DNA of 5,805 bases, from assembly GCA_022615595.1 (NCBI GenBank), contig JAKEGI010000018.1:1-5805 (forward strand), given 5' to 3'. This document shows positions 1 through 5,805 of this stretch, piece after piece. The position numbers and the translations under genes were made by a program. This DNA comes from Bacteroidales bacterium (GTDB lineage: Bacteria; Bacteroidota; Bacteroidia; Bacteroidales; VadinHA17). The notes beneath the pieces are model-generated. The model was given only the letters and a program-made list of their open reading frames with translations, had not been told where the DNA came from and made no database searches. Positions within the stretch are counted from its first letter, which is position 1. Each line of letters starts with the position of its first letter.

Positions 1-1886
1 ATAACCCCGAGGTTATTGAGCGGAAGCTGAAGTTCTCCCGCGCACTGCTGCTTGGCTATCCTGCCTGTCACCGAGCGGTCAACCTTATTTGTCAGCCAGT
101 CTTTGCATGCAACCTCCTCCAGTTGCAGAACCGCACCGAGGTAACGCTCAGGGTCAGCCGGGTCGTACACTATTTCCCGGTACTTTTGCCCCGCGGAGCT
201 ATCGCGCATAACAGTCCGCGGAGGCTTGCCGAAGAAATCGCTTAACTGAAGGTCTATCGGCTTCTCGCCGGTAAGAGGATTGTAAAATGTAAACTGATGG
301 TCTCCAGTGATCTCACCGATGACATATATGGGAGCCCGTTCGCGTTCTGCCACTGCCTTAAGATTACTGACATCATCCTTTCTCATCACCAGCCCCATCC
401 TCTCCTGCGACTCGTTTCCGATGATCTCTCTTGCAGAAAGGGTAGGGTCCCCGACAGGCAGCTTGCTGATGTCTATCCTGCCTCCGGTTGCTTCGACAAG
501 CTCAGAGAGGCAGTTCAGGTGACCTCCGGCGCCGTGATCATGCAATGAGATGACAGGATTATTATCACTTTCGGTCATTGCCCTGAGTGCGTTGTAAACC
601 CTCTTCTGCATCTCCGGATTGGCACGCTGAACGGCATTTAGTTCTATGGCGCTTTCATAGGCTCCGGTATCAACCGAAGATACTGCTCCTCCACCCATCC
701 CGATCCTGTAATTATCGCCTCCGAGCATCACGACAACATCACCCTTCTCAGGGATATCCTTTGTACTGTCTTTCTTTTTCCCCAGCCCTATGCCGCCGGC
801 AAGCATGATCACCTTGTCAAAACCATAGCGTCTCATCTGGTCAAAATGCTCAAATGTGAACAATGATCCGCAGATGAGGGGCTGACCGAATTTATTGCCG
901 AAATCGCTTGCCCCATTGGAGGCTTTGATAAGTATCTCTTCAGGTGTCTGGTAGAGCCATTGGCGAGGCTCTGTGCCCTTTTCCCACTCCCTTGGCCCGT
1001 CAGGCCGGGGGTATGAGGTCATGTAAACGGCTGTGCCGGCAATGGGCAGGGAGCCTTTACCCCCTGCAATGCGGTCACGTATCTCACCGCCTGTACCCGT
1101 CGATGCCCCGTTAAAAGGCTCAACCGTGGTGGGGAAATTATGGGTCTCGGCTTTAAGTGAAAGGACCGATTCAAATTTCTTTACTGTGAAAAAGTCAGGT
1201 TTATCCTGTGACCGGGGAGCAAACTGCTCCACAACAGGACCCTCAACGAAAGCACAGTTGTCCTTGTATGCCGAGACAACATGATTGGGATTGAGTTCCG
1301 TGGTTCGCTTAATTAGGCTGAAAAGAGATGATTGCTGTTCAATACCGTCTATTATAAACGTACCGTTAAAAATCTTATGTCTGCAATGTTCTGAGTTGAC
1401 CTGCGAAAACCCGAATACTTCGCTGTCAGTCAATTTCCTGCCAATATGGTGACTCAGTTCTTCAAGGTATGTGACCTCTTCAATGCTGAGTGCCAGCCCC
1501 TCCTTCTCATTGTATGCTGCAATATCATCTATCAGGGAGACCTGTTCAGGCTCATGGTTTATTGTGAAGATTTCCTGGTCAAGATCATGATAGACCCGTT
1601 GAAGCATAGGATCATGTGGCGGGTCTGCAACTTCCGATGGAAGGAATTCTTCTATCCGCATGATGCCGTTCATTCCCATATTCTGAGTGATCTCTACGGC
1701 ATTGGTGCTCCATGGAGTAACCATCTCGCGTCTTGGCCCGATGAAGGTTCCCTTCACAGTGCTGCTGTCAACAGGCCTGGCATTGCCGAAAAGCCATGTG
1801 AGTCTTTCCCTCTCATCCGGTGAGAGCTCTCTGTCAGCGCTGAGGGCTATTATGGTTCCGTTGGCAGGTTTAAAGAAGAGAATCAT
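1..1886 (-). CDS. purL: Phosphoribosylformylglycinamidine synthase (FGAM synthase), long type, N-terminal half (partial)
   Basis: PurL makes formylglycinamidine ribonucleotide from FGAR, ATP and glutamine, the fourth step of de novo purine synthesis, in the cytosol. The frame is open without a stop from the ATG at 1886 to the left edge, giving 628 full codons. Long PurL proteins are about 1,200 to 1,300 residues, so roughly half is visible and the glutaminase domain lies outside. Motifs in order: GPRREMVTPWSTNAVEITQN in the N-terminal PurS-like domain; NSEHCRHK (residues 164-171), whose histidine is an active-site residue in the family; KAETHNFPTTVEPFNG and GTGGEIRD (245-271), nucleotide-binding; GGDNYRIGMGGGAVSS (389-404); and HDHGAGG (449-455) of the first AIRS-like module. 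The wording matches Bacteroides PurL as I recall it. The start is supported by the typical N-terminus MILFFKPANG and a promoter about 70 bases upstream. It probably forms its own transcription unit. Nothing in the visible part is broken. Confidence 0.96.
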   Translation of the reverse strand, partial: MILFFKPANGTIIALSADRELSPDERERLTWLFGNARPVDSSTVKGTFIGPRREMVTPWSTNAVEITQNMGMNGIMRIEEFLPSEVADPPHDPMLQRVYHDLDQEIFTINHEPEQVSLIDDIAAYNEKEGLALSIEEVTYLEELSHHIGRKLTDSEVFGFSQVNSEHCRHKIFNGTFIIDGIEQQSSLFSLIKRTTELNPNHVVSAYKDNCAFVEGPVVEQFAPRSQDKPDFFTVKKFESVLSLKAETHNFPTTVEPFNGASTGTGGEIRDRIAGGKGSLPIAGTAVYMTSYPRPDGPREWEKGTEPRQWLYQTPEEILIKASNGASDFGNKFGQPLICGSLFTFEHFDQMRRYGFDKVIMLAGGIGLGKKKDSTKDIPEKGDVVVMLGGDNYRIGMGGGAVSSVDTGAYESAIELNAVQRANPEMQKRVYNALRAMTESDNNPVISLHDHGAGGHLNCLSELVEATGGRIDISKLPVGDPTLSAREIIGNESQERMGLVMRKDDVSNLKAVAERERAPIYVIGEITGDHQFTFYNPLTGEKPIDLQLSDFFGKPPRTVMRDSSAGQKYREIVYDPADPERYLGAVLQLEEVACKDWLTNKVDRSVTGRIAKQQCAGELQLPLNNLGV

Positions 1887-1917
1887 GAGGACTGGTATAA
1901 TTGGTTGATAAATAGCC

Positions 1918-1940
1918 GAATAGCACAACAGCAACTATTC
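1918..1940 (-). promoter_or_regulatory. Small inverted repeat in the purL leader
   Basis: GAATAG (1940-1935 read on the minus strand) and CTATTC (1923-1918) are perfect complements separated by 11 bases, inside the predicted 5' untranslated leader of purL. The RNA could form a 6 bp, AU-rich hairpin. It has no U-tract like a terminator, and I recognise no purine riboswitch core. It could be a weak leader structure, a protein site or chance. Confidence 0.25.
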
Positions 1941-1954
1941 TGTCTATTACCCGC

Positions 1955-1986
1955 CAAATATAGTAAATATGGCTGAAGCGAAGAAA
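1955..1986 (-). promoter_or_regulatory. Candidate Bacteroidota sigma-ABfr promoter for purL
   Basis: On the minus strand TATATTTG (1962 to 1955) matches the Bacteroidota -7 consensus TAnnTTTG exactly. TTTC (1986 to 1983) stands 20 bases upstream, one mismatch from the -33 element TTTG and at the expected spacing. Transcription would begin near 1948, leaving a leader of about 60 bases before the purL ATG. Position and spacing support it; the start site is inferred. Confidence 0.6.
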
Positions 1987-2032
1987 TATCAGTCAGGGGA
2001 TAAAGAGATATACTGAGTCTGCATCAGAAAGA

Positions 2033-3292
2033 TTATCTTCCTCCTCCGTTACCGAACCTCGGGTTGACGACATTATTGTAAATCGACCCGAAGGTATAGG
2101 TTATACTAACCTCGCCACGGAGGCTGTAACTGGTTGCCTGCTCTTTAAGCCTCAGCAGTCTTTCAGCCTCAGACAATTCACCCTTCGCCAGAGAGAGCTG
2201 GTCATTGATATAACCGCCTCCTCCTCCGACAGAGAATGACAGACCTTTGATGATCCTCACCCTGACGCGGGCAAAGAGTTCAACAGAAGTCTTTGAAAGG
2301 TCATGAAGGTAACCTGAATAGGTTGTTGAGAGATTGATGTAACCCCACTTCTCCTGTACCTGGTATGCAATACCAACCCGTTGAAGAAAGAGGTGTTCCT
2401 CGGTTTTATTGTATATCGTACTGTCAATATAGTTGCTGTACTGGTAGCCAATTCCGTACTGAAACCTGAGCTGGTGGTGTGTGGCTTCTGAATAGGGAAA
2501 GAGATTATACTCCGCAGTAGGAAGGAAGGTGTTGTTGAACGAGTAATTCCGTGAGGTAGAGGAGCCAAGATCCCATCTCAGGCCAGCCGACCAGTGGTCA
2601 GAAATACTTTTTACCAGCAGGATGTCAATATTTCTAACACTCCTGATATATGCTGTATCCTCTTCTTCGTCAATATAGCGCTGGCGGCTGTAATTGTAGT
2701 CGACATCAACCTCAAGCTTGATCTCGGGTGTCACTTTTGAAATAAGCAGTGAGTTGTTAAACAGCACTCTCCTATATGATTCTTCAGCGGTGAACTCAGG
2801 ATTGGTCTCAATCTCGAACACCCAGTTCCTCCAATTATCCTCTACCTCTTCCTCATCGAAGTTGCCGTTGTGTGAGATATTTATTTCATCGATGATCGGC
2901 GTTCTTGCAGCATACCTTAACAATCCGGCCTTGAGAAGGTTAGTCCGGTGTTCCCTTGTTTCAGAAGTGGTTGCATCAGGGGCGCTTGAATAACTAAGGG
3001 TATCATTCATTCCTTCGAAACGGTCAAGGCCCTGGAACTTATAAGTGAACATATTCCCTCCGCTTCCGGTATTCTGGCTTGTTACAAGGACATATACTTC
3101 CGCTTCCCTGACATCCCTTACATAGTTGACCCATGGTATCTCCTCACGCGTGTAATTCATGTCGCAGCCCCTGCAGTCGAGGAAGACATTCGGAGCATAT
3201 TTTCTAAGGCTGTCTTTTTCAACCGGCTGTTCCTGCGCTAACAGTGAAGTAGAAAAGCCTGCAATAATCAATAGGTATAGTAGCTTTGGCAT
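2033..3292 (-). CDS. Uncharacterised exported protein with outer-membrane beta-barrel-like C-terminal half
   Basis: Function unknown. The product is 419 residues from the ATG at 3292. This start puts a clean signal peptide first (MPKLLYLLIIAGFSTSLLA, cleavage likely between A19 and Q20) and is preceded by GCAAAA, a usual Bacteroidota start context. An in-frame TTG at 3337 would add 15 residues that spoil the signal. There is no lipobox cysteine. Residues 36-102 form an N-terminal domain: NVFLDCRGCD with a CxxC pair (C40, C43), then IPWVNYVRD, VYVLVTSQNTGSGG and RFEGMNDTLSY. From about residue 175 to the end come alternating polar and aromatic beta strands with turns rich in Asp, Glu and Asn, as in outer-membrane barrels. 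A glycine run GGGGG (356-360) and a tail FGSIYNNVVNPRFG (401-414) complete it. I recall similar undescribed proteins in other Bacteroidota and in Gemmatimonadota/Acidobacteriota, from memory only. Neighbouring genes give no clear functional link. Confidence 0.85.
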   Translation of the reverse strand: MPKLLYLLIIAGFSTSLLAQEQPVEKDSLRKYAPNVFLDCRGCDMNYTREEIPWVNYVRDVREAEVYVLVTSQNTGSGGNMFTYKFQGLDRFEGMNDTLSYSSAPDATTSETREHRTNLLKAGLLRYAARTPIIDEINISHNGNFDEEEVEDNWRNWVFEIETNPEFTAEESYRRVLFNNSLLISKVTPEIKLEVDVDYNYSRQRYIDEEEDTAYIRSVRNIDILLVKSISDHWSAGLRWDLGSSTSRNYSFNNTFLPTAEYNLFPYSEATHHQLRFQYGIGYQYSNYIDSTIYNKTEEHLFLQRVGIAYQVQEKWGYINLSTTYSGYLHDLSKTSVELFARVRVRIIKGLSFSVGGGGGYINDQLSLAKGELSEAERLLRLKEQATSYSLRGEVSITYTFGSIYNNVVNPRFGNGGGR

Positions 3293-3334
3293 TTTTGCCG
3301 AGGGTTTTTCGGAAATGCAAAATAACCACCGGAA

Positions 3335-3364
3335 CAATGATATACCAAATACTATTCGTTAAAA
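3335..3364 (-). promoter_or_regulatory. Weak candidate promoter for the exported protein gene
   Basis: On the minus strand TATCATTG (3342 to 3335) has one mismatch to TAnnTTTG, and TTTT (3364 to 3361) lies 18 bases upstream. It sits about 45 bases before the ATG at 3292, in the 106-base gap after the tocopherol cyclase-like remnant. The match is weak and may be chance. A promoter somewhere in this gap is likely because the upstream genes are decayed. Confidence 0.2.
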
Positions 3365-3398
3365 GATGTTATAGGATGATGGTGGCTCTGGCCGGGGC

Positions 3399-3960
3399 TC
3401 AGCGGGGGACTAATGTTTCTGTCGGCCCCGAGATCCCGATACATGCATTTCCGCCGGTACCGCTGAAGATGAGAGTGTCATTTTTCATGTCTGTCAGTTG
3501 CAGGTACACCTCCGAGGTCATGCTCTCCTCAATCCGCCCCCCCATAAGACCTGTGACAGGTGATGCCAGGGGTGCAGGTGTGTCGCTGCGTGATTTTACA
3601 ACGAGCCTGCAGTGAGGGTTAACGAATTCAATCTCTGTATAAGACTCGTTGACAATAAGCCGTTTGATTGATGACTTGTTGTAAGTGGTAAATGAGTACA
3701 GAGTTTTATTAAACCATAATCCCGAGATAAAACCGGTGAATGAGCCGGTCAGCCACGGTATCCTGGCTACTGACGCCTTGAATGAAGTATTGGGAGTATC
3801 AAAGTGATTTGACTGTATCCAGATATATGCCGAGGGGAATGAATGACCCCAGTCTTTCTCGATGTATCCCCTGCCACCTGAGAAGTCAACCCTTTCACCG
3901 TTCAGATCCATTGAAATACCCGGGATGAAATAATGATCTTATTCTGTTGAAAGTGTTCAT
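3399..3960 (-). pseudogene. Tocopherol cyclase-like protein, internally deleted and frameshifted
   Basis: The intact part (3911 to 3399, 170 residues) is the C-terminal half of a tocopherol cyclase-like protein, the family of plant VTE1. It carries GGRGYIEKDWGHSFP (12-26), WIQSNHF (31-37), and GLMGGRIEESMTSEVYLQL (121-139). Family members are usually over 300 residues and always have a long N-terminal part. That part is missing: the frame closes upstream with TAA at 3941-3939. In another frame, an ATG at 3960 begins MNTFNRIRSLFHPGYFNG, which resembles the family's N-terminus (a HPxxFxG pattern), and runs into the C-terminal frame near 3925-3905. About 130-150 codons therefore seem lost, with a frame change. 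In the C-terminal frame the codons just upstream read YFIPGIS, also reminiscent of a family motif (FIPGIS), so the exact junction is uncertain. The ATG overlaps the photolyase stop as ATGA, implying former translational coupling. The Met at 3911 could start a short protein, but no start signal precedes it. In this family the C-terminal half alone is unlikely to be active. Confidence 0.75.
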
Positions 3961-4165
3961 CTTCTAAGATCAGTCTCAGCAAGTGCTTTCCTGTAAGTAT
4001 TCAACGCCCTTTCCCTTGCCAGTCTGTGGTTCCTCTAATGAATGAGATGCGCCTGTCATGCTTCTCCCCGAGCCTGTCGAGAATGTCTCTGTCAAAAATA
4101 AACAGGGGCAATACCCTGTAGCCTGATTTCAGGGCATGCCATAGCCCTGCATTGTCTTCAATGCG
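3957..4165 (-). pseudogene. DNA photolyase/cryptochrome remnant with large internal deletion
   Basis: Two pieces of a photolyase (light-driven, FAD-dependent repair of UV pyrimidine dimers) lie end to end. Piece A (4165 to 4037, 43 codons) reads RIEDNAGLWHALKSG, then VLPLFIFD and DRLGEKHDRRISFI, the N-terminal antenna-domain opening that normally follows FWFRRDLR. Piece B (4034 to 3957) is in another frame and reads HRLARERALNTYRKALAE, ending at TGA. This matches the usual photolyase C-terminus, where PIVDH is followed by ARERAL and YKxAL. Photolyases are usually 430-480 residues, so some 370 or more codons, including the whole FAD-binding domain, are gone. Piece A runs out of homology just after SFI and stops 12 codons later; the junction lies at about 4031-4040. 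The first ten or so residues, including the start codon, are also not recognisable in frame. The product cannot be functional. The stop overlaps the start of the tocopherol cyclase-like remnant, so the two were once an operon. Confidence 0.8.
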
Positions 4166-4280
4166 GCAAATATAGGGTTTAAACGGCAGAAAAAGTTAAG
4201 ATGTACTGCCTGTGGTATCAGTAACCACCATGCTGCCTGCACCAGAAGAGTGCCCGTCACCGGATTTCCGATGCCTGCTG
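4166..4280. other. Intergenic stretch between regulator gene and photolyase remnant
   Basis: No gene is recognised here. On the minus strand the stretch ends with TATATTTG (4174 to 4167), a perfect TAnnTTTG match, directly abutting the first recognisable photolyase codon at 4165. Its flanks (CTATATTTG followed by G/C, then CG) repeat those of the purL promoter. No good -33 element is seen at 19-21 bases; only a T-run lies 15-20 bases upstream. It may be the old photolyase promoter brought next to coding sequence by a deletion. A short hairpin, GTGGT and ACCAC around a 7-base loop near 4211-4231, could aid transcription termination after the regulator gene but lacks an adjacent U-tract. Confidence 0.35.
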
Positions 4281-5003
4281 TCAGTTTGTCTTGAAATACT
4301 TATTGTAGATCTCCATATTTCTTTCCAGCAGCGTGACAGAGGTCTCATATGCTTTTTTACTGTCTTTTTCTTTCAGTGCAGCTATCAGTTCCTTCTGGTA
4401 CTTCATGGTGTATTCCTTTTCTCCTTCAATATTGCCGTAAATGAGGTTTCTCATACGGGGAAGGAGTGAATATACTGGCTCGAGACTTATGATCACAATG
4501 GGATTGCCTGTCGCCTTTGATAGATTCATGTGGAACCGGTTTATAAGGTCGACCTCAAGCTGGGTGTTGTCAGGGTTGCACTTCTCGAGTTCATGCTGGT
4601 TCTTCTGCAGGGTACGGATATCTTCATCGCTCCTGTTGCGTGCTGCAAGTCTTGCCACTTCAGGTTCAAACAGACGCCTTACCTCGATTATCTGGAGTAT
4701 CAGGTCTGAATTAAACCTCAGGTCGTAGAAGAGGTGAAGCGAGTTTATAGCGTCTTCGATCTTCAGCTCGGTGACATACATCCCGCTGCCTTTTCGTATG
4801 TCGATAAGACCTCGTGCGCTAAGCCTCCGCAACGCTTCCCTGAGAGCGGTCCGGCTTACAGCGAACTGGGCGCATAGCTCTTTTTCAGTTGGCAGTTTTG
4901 ATCCGGGAAGAAGCTTTTTCTGCCTGATAGCCTCTTCGATCCTCCTTTCAATCTTCTGACTGAGTGTAAGTCCGGTGCCGATCTTGCTGAAAATATCATT
5001 CAT
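4281..5003 (-). CDS. GntR-family transcriptional regulator, FadR (FCD) subfamily
   Basis: A cytosolic DNA-binding regulator of 240 residues, normal for the FadR subfamily. Residues 13-79 are the GntR winged helix: LSQKIERRIEEAI, then LPGSKLPTEKELCAQFAVSR, TALREALRRLSARGLI and the wing KGSGMYVTE. Residues about 95-232 form an all-helical ligand domain with the conserved EVRRLFEPEVARLAA (107-121) and FHMNLSKATGNP (157-168). FCD domains usually bind a metal through one Asp and three His. Here only H158 fits: four residues before it is I154, not Asp (the nearest Asp is D152), and no histidine follows it, where YQKELIAAL replaces the usual EH motif. A metal-free effector site is therefore likely. 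The ATG at 5003 is preceded by AATAAA and is the only NTG start after the murQ stop. It lies 54 bases downstream of murQ on the same strand with no clear promoter between, so co-transcription is likely. Control of MurNAc recycling genes is inferred from position; the well-known E. coli murQ regulator, MurR, is of the unrelated RpiR family. Confidence 0.92.
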   Translation of the reverse strand: MNDIFSKIGTGLTLSQKIERRIEEAIRQKKLLPGSKLPTEKELCAQFAVSRTALREALRRLSARGLIDIRKGSGMYVTELKIEDAINSLHLFYDLRFNSDLILQIIEVRRLFEPEVARLAARNRSDEDIRTLQKNQHELEKCNPDNTQLEVDLINRFHMNLSKATGNPIVIISLEPVYSLLPRMRNLIYGNIEGEKEYTMKYQKELIAALKEKDSKKAYETSVTLLERNMEIYNKYFKTN

Positions 5004-5057
5004 TTTATTAAGGTTTATATTATGACAGGAATTATCTGTTTTTAGATTTGAGAACGA

Positions 5058-5805
5058 TTACTGGTAGTGCTCCCGGTAAAACTCAAGTGCCTTTCTGACT
5101 GACCCGTGCTGCATGAGTAGTATCCTTGCCGCTTCTCTCTGGATATCAAGCTCCTCGACAATCATTCTTGTCCCGCGTTCAATAAGCTTTTTATTCACGA
5201 GTTGCATATTGACCATTTTATTCCCCTTGACCCTTCCAAGTTTTATCATAAGGGTTGTGGTAATCATATTAAGCACCATTTTCTGTGCTGTGCCTGCCTT
5301 CATCCTGGTGCTTCCCGTAACGAATTCAGGCCCCACGACAACGATAATGGGATACTGTGCGACCTCTGCCACATTACTGCCAGGGTTGCAGGTAATGCAT
5401 CCGGTCAGTATCCCGTTTTCACGTGCTTTCTTAATACCTCCGATGACGTAGGGGGTTGTGCCCGAGGCAGCGATACCAATGACGGAATCCTTGGTGTTTA
5501 TATTGAATATTTCAAGCTCTTTCCATGCCTTGTTGGGGTCATCTTCAGCTGATTCCACTGCTTTCCGGAGTGCCGTCTCACCACCTGCTATCAGCCCAAT
5601 TACATGAGTGTCAGGAACACCGAAACTCGGAGGTATCTCTGATGCGTCAAGTACTCCGAGTCTGCCGCTTGTACCTGCTCCAAGATAAAAGAGCCGACCG
5701 CCCTTCTTCATCCTGACAAGGATATGGTTTATCAGTGTTTCAATCTGTGGCAGTGCCTTCGCTACAGCAAGGTGAACCTTTGAGTCTTCTTCATTGATGT
5801 TGACC
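5058..5805 (-). CDS. murQ: N-acetylmuramic acid 6-phosphate etherase (partial, 5' end outside the window)
   Basis: MurQ cleaves the D-lactyl ether of MurNAc-6-phosphate to give GlcNAc-6-phosphate and lactate, a cytosolic step in reuse of cell-wall sugars. The frame is open from the right edge to TAA at 5060-5058, giving 248 visible residues. It starts in VNINEEDSKVHLAVAKALPQ, which corresponds to about residue 30 of E. coli MurQ, so some 20-30 residues are missing. The SIS fold shows YLGAGTSGRLGVLDASE, GIAASGTTPYVIGGI, and the family signature GPEFVTGSTRMKAGTAQKMV. Both catalytic glutamates are present: the one in DASEIPP (visible residue 56; E83 in E. coli) and the one in AVESAEDD (visible residue 87; E114 in E. 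coli). The protein ends soon after the SIS domain (FYREHYQ), somewhat shorter than the 298-residue E. coli enzyme, as I recall for Bacteroidota forms. A Met at 5711 is internal, because conserved sequence continues upstream of it. A GntR-type regulator gene follows 54 bases downstream. Confidence 0.97.
   Translation of the reverse strand, partial: VNINEEDSKVHLAVAKALPQIETLINHILVRMKKGGRLFYLGAGTSGRLGVLDASEIPPSFGVPDTHVIGLIAGGETALRKAVESAEDDPNKAWKELEIFNINTKDSVIGIAASGTTPYVIGGIKKARENGILTGCITCNPGSNVAEVAQYPIIVVVGPEFVTGSTRMKAGTAQKMVLNMITTTLMIKLGRVKGNKMVNMQLVNKKLIERGTRMIVEELDIQREAARILLMQHGSVRKALEFYREHYQ

Noticed and set aside
297..1908. Several plus-strand open frames opposite purL
   Set aside because: They are antisense to a continuous, strongly conserved PurL frame and have no recognisable protein motifs or start signals.
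1887..1954. Purine riboswitch in the purL leader
   Set aside because: The leader is only about 60 bases and shows none of the conserved purine aptamer junction sequence; only a 6 bp hairpin is seen.
3293..3337. Longer N-terminus for the exported protein from an in-frame TTG at 3337
   Set aside because: It would put 15 residues before a clean signal peptide. The ATG at 3292 has an A-rich start context and is preferred.
4166..4200. LNFFCR in another frame just upstream of the photolyase remnant, resembling the VNIFWFRR start of photolyases
   Set aside because: The match is only a few residues, in a different frame and without a start codon. It is too short to claim as the missing N-terminus.
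4211..4231. GTGGT/ACCAC hairpin as a terminator of the regulator gene
   Set aside because: A 5 bp stem with no directly following U-tract is not a convincing intrinsic terminator.
4198..4280. Short minus-strand frame after the regulator gene ending in SMVVTDTTGSTS
   Set aside because: It has no start, no recognised homology and a low-complexity Ser/Thr/Gly composition. It is most likely spacer, although a decayed gene end cannot be excluded.

Overview
The window looks like chromosomal DNA of a Bacteroidota bacterium, probably of the Bacteroidales/Marinilabiliales kind. The signs are a PurL of the long single-chain type with Bacteroides-like wording, start codons preceded by A-rich stretches rather than strong Shine-Dalgarno sequences, and a TAnnTTTG promoter element upstream of purL. 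The genus is inferred only loosely. Every gene I can support lies on the minus strand, so transcription runs from high to low coordinates.

In transcription order the right edge (5805 to 5058) carries most of murQ, encoding the N-acetylmuramic acid 6-phosphate etherase of peptidoglycan recycling, cut at its 5' end by the window. A GntR/FadR-type regulator follows 54 bases later (5003 to 4281) and is a plausible regulator of MurNAc use. Its C-terminal domain lacks the histidines that normally bind a metal.

The next stretch, 4280 to 3399, is a small graveyard. A DNA photolyase gene survives only as 43 residues from near its N-terminus and about 23 residues from its C-terminus, in different frames. 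Its stop codon overlaps by 4 bases (ATGA) the start of a tocopherol cyclase-like gene, which is also broken: about 18 N-terminal residues are followed, in another frame, by an intact C-terminal half. Two neighbouring, once-coupled genes have therefore each lost their middle while keeping both ends. This is the most unusual feature of the window.

Further left (3292 to 2033) is an intact secreted protein with a signal peptide and a beta-rich, outer-membrane-like C-terminal half, of no function I know. At the left edge (1886 to 1) is the N-terminal half of purL, for purine synthesis, with a good Bacteroidota-type promoter and a short leader. I see no RNA gene, CRISPR array, insertion sequence or clear intrinsic terminator. 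MurQ and the regulator plausibly work together. The unknown membrane protein and purL look like independent units.
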